Shown here in pieces: positions 43,828-48,518 of a stretch of DNA of 48,518 bases. The first letter of the stretch is position 1. The number at the start of each line of letters is the position of its first letter. Where the stretch lies: assembly GCA_017409215.1 (NCBI GenBank), contig JAFQTD010000009.1, positions 1 through 48,518 of the forward strand, given 5' to 3'. The notes beneath the pieces were generated by a model. That model did not search any database. It saw only the letters and a list, made by a program, of their open reading frames with translations, and was not told the origin of the DNA. A program made the translations under genes and the position numbers. This DNA is from Alphaproteobacteria bacterium. Lineage in GTDB: Bacteria; Pseudomonadota; Alphaproteobacteria; Rs-D84.

Positions 43828-44016
43828 ATGGCAGTAAAAAGTGATTTGCATTACAGATGGGAAGATGATTGCGTAGTTGTAAAAAAGAACAAGGGGAACA
43901 AGCTAAAATTCCAAAATGCCAAAGCTGCGTACCACAAAGACGGCAACATTATAGTCATATCTTCACTCGGTCGAAAAATCCGAGTCGACAAATTTGGCGT
44001 CCGGCACTGGGAATAA
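43828..44016 (+). CDS. Small basic unknown protein (62 aa)
   Basis: The product is Lys-rich (VVVKKNKGNKLKFQNAKAAY) with a beta-type C-terminus (IIVISSLGRKIRVDKFGVRHW). It could be a small nucleic-acid-binding protein, but no family is recognised. The ribosome site AAGGGG, 6 nt before the ATG, is buried in the hairpin at 43783-43821. It ends 34 nt from the convergent integrase. Confidence 0.65.
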   Translation: MAVKSDLHYRWEDDCVVVKKNKGNKLKFQNAKAAYHKDGNIIVISSLGRKIRVDKFGVRHWE

Positions 44017-44049
44017 CTATCAAGCCAATCTAATCGAGAACTCAGACCG

Positions 44050-45789
44050 CTAATCTTGTTTTTTATTGGGCTTTCTGCCTTTCGGTGTCGGATATTTTTC
44101 TTGATTTACATAATGTTCCAAAATTATCGGTTTCCAATACCCCAGATGTAATTCTTCTTCTGAATAAATTAGCTTGTCTGCAGCTTCTTTTAGCTCGTTC
44201 TGTGTACGTTTTAGATAATATTCCGAACGTGTGCCAACGCCCTTCCATCCGACTAATTTATGTGCCATATCATCACTAACACCTACAACTTCTAATTTCT
44301 TGCTGACTGTATCTCTGAACGAGTGAAAAGAGTATCTTTCTTGACTAGTGTTTTCTATGCCAATTTCACGCAAGAAACGGTGAAAGCTTTTTATAAATGA
44401 ATTTGATGCTTTTTTATCGTCATATTCATTCATTTTCGTAAATATAAACTGCTTAGGCTTCGCATTAATCTTTTCTTGTCGCTGCTTTATAATATCAACA
44501 AAACCCCAATCAAGCAGTTGTTGTGCGATTGGCAAAGACCTTTCGGACTCTTCTGTTTTTAGTTGTTTTTTATCATGGTCTTCCAAGAAATCTATTACAT
44601 ACAATCCATCCAAAAGGCGAATGTTTTTGAACTGTAATGTCGTTGCCGCATTTGTCCGAGAACCAGAAAACAGTGCGATTAAACATGCAATAAACTGTTC
44701 TGGATAATTTTTGAAAAAGTCATGTTTGGGGTCAAATATGTTGGAAAGCATTTCTGATGTGAACCCATGATAGCCGCTGGTATTGCCCTTGGTGTCTTTT
44801 CGCAATGTCTTTATACATCTGGTCAATGGGGCTGATTTGTAATGTTCTGGCTCCATTTCTTCGGCATGCAATACCAACAGCTTCAAAACCCCCAGCATTT
44901 TATTTTTACGGTTATTTTTGATGGGGGTACCATTTTTTGATGTTCTATTTTTTATCCATTGGCATATTTTACTGATAATTTCTGGATTATTGATTTTTGA
45001 ATAGCCATCTTCAAGATTGCATCCAACAGCCTTTACCATATTCTCAATATCTAACCTTCTTGAATCACATGTGGCTTTTTTGGTTTTTGCCTGTTCAAAC
45101 ATATCTTCCATAACTTCCCGAATGGTATGTTGTGGGCATTGTGATTCTGGTTGTTGTACAGGCAAAACTGGTTGCATAACAACGGGCGTTTTTTCTTCTT
45201 TGCTGGCTACATATTCTTCCCATGATGCATATTGCACAGAGTCCTTCAAAAATCCCATAACGCCATTAAATTTATTTCTAGCACCGCTATCGTTTTGCAT
45301 GCGTAAATCCAGAAGTGCTCGAGCCTGAATTGTATCTGTCGCTGCCTGCCAAGTCTTGTTATATCGTTCCAAGGCACTGTCCGGCATCCCTTTCTTACAC
45401 AAATCAATTATAGGTGCGTTTTCTACGATTGTGCCTATTAATTCGTCCAAATCTGCATGGTGAGCCATCCATTGGTCGTAGAAAAATCCTACTAACATAT
45501 CTTTATTGCGTAATTTTTCAAGGGTAGTATTTTCAATTTGGCTAAATTCGCCACCAGAATAATATTTTGCGAAATCAGCTTGTTCTTCTGGTGTCAAATC
45601 GTCATAGTCCCGCATAAATTTTTTCATATTTTCTAGTCTCCGCAATGCTGTGCTCAAATCTTTTGTCCGCAATGATATCCGGATTGATTTATACTTGCCG
45701 TCTGTGCTTTTTACATCCTGTCTAAAATAGTAAATGCCCGAACGAAGCATCAATCCCTTTGGAATATTTCGTACCACTTTTCGTATCAC
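44050..45789 (-). CDS. Tyrosine integrase of the mobile element (579 aa)
   Basis: The N-terminus (VRNIPKGLMLRSGIYYFRQDVKSTDGKYKSIRISLRTKD) is the arm-binding type found in large alphaproteobacterial integrases, followed by a long helical core-binding region. The catalytic domain has Arg in LFSGSRTNAATTLQF, HxxR as FHSFRDTV, Trp at the second His/Trp site (LVGWKGVG) and the nucleophile Tyr in RSEYYLK. It should integrate and excise DNA at the nearby tRNA-Ser(GCU) 3' end. It lies ~135 nt from the tRNA, transcribed away from it. Confidence 0.92.
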   Translation of the reverse strand: MIRKVVRNIPKGLMLRSGIYYFRQDVKSTDGKYKSIRISLRTKDLSTALRRLENMKKFMRDYDDLTPEEQADFAKYYSGGEFSQIENTTLEKLRNKDMLVGFFYDQWMAHHADLDELIGTIVENAPIIDLCKKGMPDSALERYNKTWQAATDTIQARALLDLRMQNDSGARNKFNGVMGFLKDSVQYASWEEYVASKEEKTPVVMQPVLPVQQPESQCPQHTIREVMEDMFEQAKTKKATCDSRRLDIENMVKAVGCNLEDGYSKINNPEIISKICQWIKNRTSKNGTPIKNNRKNKMLGVLKLLVLHAEEMEPEHYKSAPLTRCIKTLRKDTKGNTSGYHGFTSEMLSNIFDPKHDFFKNYPEQFIACLIALFSGSRTNAATTLQFKNIRLLDGLYVIDFLEDHDKKQLKTEESERSLPIAQQLLDWGFVDIIKQRQEKINAKPKQFIFTKMNEYDDKKASNSFIKSFHRFLREIGIENTSQERYSFHSFRDTVSKKLEVVGVSDDMAHKLVGWKGVGTRSEYYLKRTQNELKEAADKLIYSEEELHLGYWKPIILEHYVNQEKYPTPKGRKPNKKQD

Positions 45790-45891
45790 TTTTTCTATCC
45801 TTTCATTAGTCTAGAAACCAATACGACAAGCTATTGATAATATTGACTTTTTTATTCTGCCAAACCAAATATTGATTTGCAATAAAATAAT

Positions 45892-45914
45892 AAAAAAGTC
45901 CCATTTTCAGGGAC
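45892..45914 (-). terminator. Terminator of tRNA-Ser(GCU)
   Basis: GTCCC/GGGAC stem (45898-45902/45910-45914) is followed on the minus strand by T6. It lies on the element side of the attachment site. Confidence 0.75.
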
Positions 45915-45922
45915 AAATAACT

Positions 45923-46010
45923 TGGCGGAGCGTATAGGACTCGAACCTATGGACCAAAAATTTCGGTCACAGATTAGCAATCTGCTGCATTACCACTCTG
46001 CCAACGCTCC
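45923..46010 (-). tRNA. tRNA-Ser (anticodon GCT), integration target
   Basis: The minus-strand, 88-nt class II tRNA has acceptor GGAGCGT/ACGCTCC, anticodon loop TTGCTAA (GCT), a long variable arm, T arm ATAGG-TTCGAGT-CCTAT, discriminator G and encoded CCA. Its 3' part carries the 13-nt repeat that marks the mobile element. Confidence 0.97.
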
Positions 46011-46081
46011 ATTTTACTTTTTGCGAGTCATATTATATAGAAACCCAAAAATAAATGCAAGCACGAAAATTATAATTTCAA

Positions 46082-46105
46082 ACAAAAAACCGTCCAAATG
46101 GACGG
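46082..46105 (-). terminator. Terminator of rplY
   Basis: AACCGTCC (46086-46093) and GGACGGTT (46098-46105) form an 8-bp stem; T6 follows on the minus strand. Confidence 0.88.
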
Positions 46106-46118
46106 TTATAAATTCAGA

Positions 46119-46700
46119 TTAAGCATTTTTTGTTTCATCTGGCATTTTACCACCAATGATTGCAAATGCTAATTCTGCCTGGTGCAGACCCAATTCAACA
46201 CCATCTGGCAAAACCAAGTCTGTTCCATGTACCACATCGCCAATATTCAAGGCAGCCAAATCGATAACGATTTTTTCTGGGATAACATCAACCAAACCAC
46301 GCAAAGCAACCTTACGTACTGCAAAGTTCAATGTACCACCCAATTTCAATCCTTTGGAAGTTTCTGCATTGATAACTTCGACCGGCACAACAACGTTAAC
46401 TGGTTTTTTAACATCGATGCGCTTAAAATCAACATGCATTGCGGCATCAGACACAGGATTATATTGAACATCCATCAACATTGCGTCTTCTGTACCTTCT
46501 GCAGTTTTGATTTGGAACAATTTTGTCCGCAACCCTGGGGTTTTCAACAACATTTCGAATTCACGACCATTCAATTCGATTGAAACAGGGGCTTTCTTTT
46601 CCCCATAGATAACAGCAGGGATATTTTTATTTTTGCGGATGCTACGTGCGGCCCCCTTGCCAGCAACATTGCGAATTTCTGCATTTAAATTAATTGCCAT
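46119..46700 (-). CDS. rplY: Ribosomal protein bL25 (CTC family)
   Basis: The 193-residue protein is the long two-domain bL25/CTC form. Residues 1-95 are the 5S rRNA-binding domain (GKGAARSIRKNKNIPAVIYG, MLMDVQYNPVSDAAMHVDF). Residues ~95-185 are the TL5/CTC C-terminal beta domain (NVVVPVEVINAETSKGLKLGG, PEKIVIDLAALNIGD). It binds 5S rRNA in the 50S central protuberance. An AAAGGAC ribosome site precedes the ATG. Confidence 0.96.
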   Translation of the reverse strand: MAINLNAEIRNVAGKGAARSIRKNKNIPAVIYGEKKAPVSIELNGREFEMLLKTPGLRTKLFQIKTAEGTEDAMLMDVQYNPVSDAAMHVDFKRIDVKKPVNVVVPVEVINAETSKGLKLGGTLNFAVRKVALRGLVDVIPEKIVIDLAALNIGDVVHGTDLVLPDGVELGLHQAELAFAIIGGKMPDETKNA

Positions 46701-46732
46701 TTTTTAGTCCTTTTATTATTTTTTGACATATA

Positions 46733-46754
46733 CACAACCTCCAAGGGTGTTGTG
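46733..46754 (-). promoter_or_regulatory. Leader hairpin before rplY
   Basis: CACAAC/GTTGTG (46733-46754) forms a stem-loop in the rplY leader, ~35 nt upstream of the start. It could be an autoregulatory site for bL25 or merely a transcript-stabilising stem. Confidence 0.3.
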
Positions 46755-46813
46755 CGGGCAACATTATTACCCAAAAAAACCCAAAAATCAAGAAAAAACA
46801 TAAAACATTATCA

Positions 46814-48518
46814 TCAGAAATCACCTGTGTTGTCAACATACACTTTCCAGTTATTGGGTATCTGATTATAATCTGACAAGCCAGTACATTGATAATAAGG
46901 CCCAATGACATAAGAACCTGCACCATTAGAAAAAGATGCATCAGGCCATATTTCATACAAGTATTGCCCATTTATACGCGCAGACGGCCCGGTTAAGGAT
47001 GTGCATTTAAAGAATGTGCCATAGAACATACCATCCTGTGCCGTACCAGAAATATCACCAAACAGTTTTTCTGGGATTGATGTCAAACCACTGCAACCAT
47101 AAAAGGTGCTGTTGAACATATTAGTTGTTGGTGCGCCAGATATACCCGCGAATAGGTCAGATGGGATTGAACCGGTCATATTAGTTGCATAATAGAAGGT
47201 TTGATAAAATCGTGGTTGTGTTCCATCCGCCAATGTCCCAAATATCGCACCCAGTGAGCCATCAATCGATGCAATTTTTGTTTGTGATGAATTTACATAA
47301 AAACTTATCGCGGCGGTGGATGTGACGGTATTATATGCCGTTGCCTGACCGCCGATGCCGATTGTGTATTCGTCAGCGGTGGCGTAATTATGCGTATATG
47401 TTGTATCTGTTGTGTCTGGTTTTGTTATCGTTTCAACTGTGCCATCACCCCAGTCAACCACAAATTCACCCGCCGCACTGATTTTAAAACTAAAACTAGT
47501 CGTATCCGGTGTGGTGGTCAGTGTAAATTCAGCCGGTGTCGCAGAACAATCTTCGCCACCGCCACCCCATACGGTTGGAATACATCTGTAATCATCCAGT
47601 CCGGTTGCGTTATAGTACATATCACCAACCTGACCTGATGTGGCATCTGGCCAGATTTCATACAGGTATTGCCCATTAATCCGCGCAGATGGTCCAGTTA
47701 GAGATATGCAGTTATAGAATGTTCGGTAGAACATTCTACCCTGTGCTGTACCAGAAATATTCCCAAACAAGTTTTCTGGGATTGATGTCAAACCACTGCA
47801 ACCATAAAAGGTGCCGCTGAACATACCACTTGCTGGTGCGCCAGATATACCCGTAAATAAGTCAGATGGGATTGATGTCAAACCACTGCAACCAGAAAAG
47901 GTGCCGTCGAACATATCACTTGCTGGTGCGCCAGATATACCCGCGAATAAGTTTGCTGGTATAGTTTTTATGTTATAAGCATTCCCAAAAGTATATCTAA
48001 AACATGGTTGTGATCGTGATCCATCCGTTAATGTTCCAAATATTGCACCCAGCGAACCATCAATTGATGCGATTTCAGATCCGCTTTGAAATCTTATTGA
48101 GGCGAAATCATCACACAAAATATTATATGCAGTTGCCTGACCGCTAAGACCGATTGTGTACTCACCAGCTGTGGCGTATTCATGTGAATAGTAACTGTCA
48201 TTATCATATAGCTTAGTTATATTTTCAACCGTACCATCACCCCAATCGACAACAAATTCACCTGCTGCAGCGATACGAAAATCAAAACTGTTTGTATTTG
48301 GTATTGTTGTCAGGGTAAATTCATGCTTTTGTTCTTTCTTCACCAACGTTTCCACCGCCTGATTTGTGGCGATAGTATCGGCGGCGTGTAATGTCGCAAA
48401 TTCGCCGTTGCCATAGTCGGTGGTCTTTTCACCGTTTAAAATTTCATTTGCAACATCCACCGCCGTCAGCAAGTATTTCATATTTGCGGCCGCCATTATA
48501 TTATCTGTCTTAATCGGC
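46814..48518 (-). CDS. BspA-like surface protein with WGDG modules, 5' end cut by window
   Basis: The frame stays open to the last base (reading PIKTDNI before the first Met at 48496), and no signal peptide is seen, so the start lies beyond the window. At least 567 residues are visible. Two modules each have a WGDG domain (EFVVDWGDGTVENITK) followed by BspA-like repeats (SIPSDLFTGISGAPASGMFSGTFYGCSGLT) and a cap with GPSARINGQYLYEIWPDA. It is the same architecture as the gene at 5370 but ends after the second cap (WKVYVDNTGDF), with no cysteine-rich tail. The stop codon is TGA. Surface location is inferred from the family. Confidence 0.85.
   Translation of the reverse strand, partial: PIKTDNIMAAANMKYLLTAVDVANEILNGEKTTDYGNGEFATLHAADTIATNQAVETLVKKEQKHEFTLTTIPNTNSFDFRIAAAGEFVVDWGDGTVENITKLYDNDSYYSHEYATAGEYTIGLSGQATAYNILCDDFASIRFQSGSEIASIDGSLGAIFGTLTDGSRSQPCFRYTFGNAYNIKTIPANLFAGISGAPASDMFDGTFSGCSGLTSIPSDLFTGISGAPASGMFSGTFYGCSGLTSIPENLFGNISGTAQGRMFYRTFYNCISLTGPSARINGQYLYEIWPDATSGQVGDMYYNATGLDDYRCIPTVWGGGGEDCSATPAEFTLTTTPDTTSFSFKISAAGEFVVDWGDGTVETITKPDTTDTTYTHNYATADEYTIGIGGQATAYNTVTSTAAISFYVNSSQTKIASIDGSLGAIFGTLADGTQPRFYQTFYYATNMTGSIPSDLFAGISGAPTTNMFNSTFYGCSGLTSIPEKLFGDISGTAQDGMFYGTFFKCTSLTGPSARINGQYLYEIWPDASFSNGAGSYVIGPYYQCTGLSDYNQIPNNWKVYVDNTGDF

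Larger units (their letters stand above)
36299..45938. mobile_element. Putative integrative element at tRNA-Ser(GCU)
   Basis: The 13-nt CGGAGCGTATAGG occurs at 36299-36311 and, in the same orientation, at 45926-45938 within the 3' end of tRNA-Ser(GCU). The left copy continues as a decayed tRNA 3' end. A tyrosine integrase starts ~135 nt from the tRNA. The interval holds a HUH nicking protein, an AlpA-like HTH protein, an orphan methyltransferase, a structured RNA, ankyrin and lipoprotein cargo and a second tyrosine recombinase, with no housekeeping genes. The lack of conjugation genes suggests a mobilizable element or satellite. The short, partly decayed left repeat leaves the exact boundary uncertain. 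Confidence 0.7.

Noticed and set aside
45922..46122. 66-residue frame over tRNA-Ser(GCU)
   Set aside because: It overlaps a complete tRNA on the other strand.

Overview
The window looks like chromosome from an uncultured, probably host-associated alphaproteobacterium. The evidence is a circularly permuted two-piece tmRNA gene, a DUF1013/TrcR regulator found in Alphaproteobacteria, a HU/IHF-family gene, and large cysteine-rich or BspA-like secreted proteins of the kind seen in gut alphaproteobacterial genomes. UGA is a stop codon: several genes end in TGA, and RF2 is present with its self-regulating frameshift. The genus cannot be fixed from sequence alone.

Layout. Positions 1-9476 hold surface and secreted proteins: a cysteine-rich protein cut by the left edge, a small lipoprotein, a structured RNA locus, a secreted protein, an HI0933-family flavoprotein (minus strand) and a 1368-residue BspA-like protein. 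Positions 9567-17037 hold an outer-membrane protein, a pair of paralogous unknown proteins, a Pif1-like helicase, and a minus-strand operon of a Lon homologue without its protease domain, an unknown protein, TsaB and RimI. Positions 17158-27686 hold a coiled-coil repeat protein, a Tat-exported amidase, a secreted Cys protein, prfB with a programmed +1 frameshift, tRNA-Arg, two small genes, rubrerythrin, obg, tmRNA, a small membrane protein and tRNA-Ser(CGA). Positions 27771-35915 hold housekeeping genes: an alkyltransferase-like protein, peroxiredoxin, a HU/IHF protein, a fused acetyl-CoA carboxyltransferase (AccD-AccA), a guanylate-kinase-like protein, rpoD, trcR and cysS.

Positions 36299-45938 look like an integrated mobile element of about 9.6 kb. 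A tyrosine integrase lies next to tRNA-Ser(GCU), and a 13-bp copy of the 3' end of that tRNA marks the far boundary. Cargo includes a HUH-type replication or nicking protein, an AlpA-like HTH protein, an orphan adenine methyltransferase with an altered catalytic motif, a lipoprotein, an ankyrin-repeat protein and a second, core-only tyrosine recombinase. Beyond it are rplY and a second BspA-like gene cut by the right edge.

The strongest candidate for something undescribed is a structured RNA of about 220-250 nt. It occurs twice, at about 2831-3082 and 39748-39966. The copies share sequence blocks, compensatory base changes in several stems, a promoter and a terminator, and each sits directly upstream of a gene of unknown function. 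One copy is inside the mobile element. Other unusual points are the protease-less Lon, repeated placement of -10 boxes 4-9 nt before start codons (suggesting leaderless mRNAs), and RNA-level control features in the mobile element.
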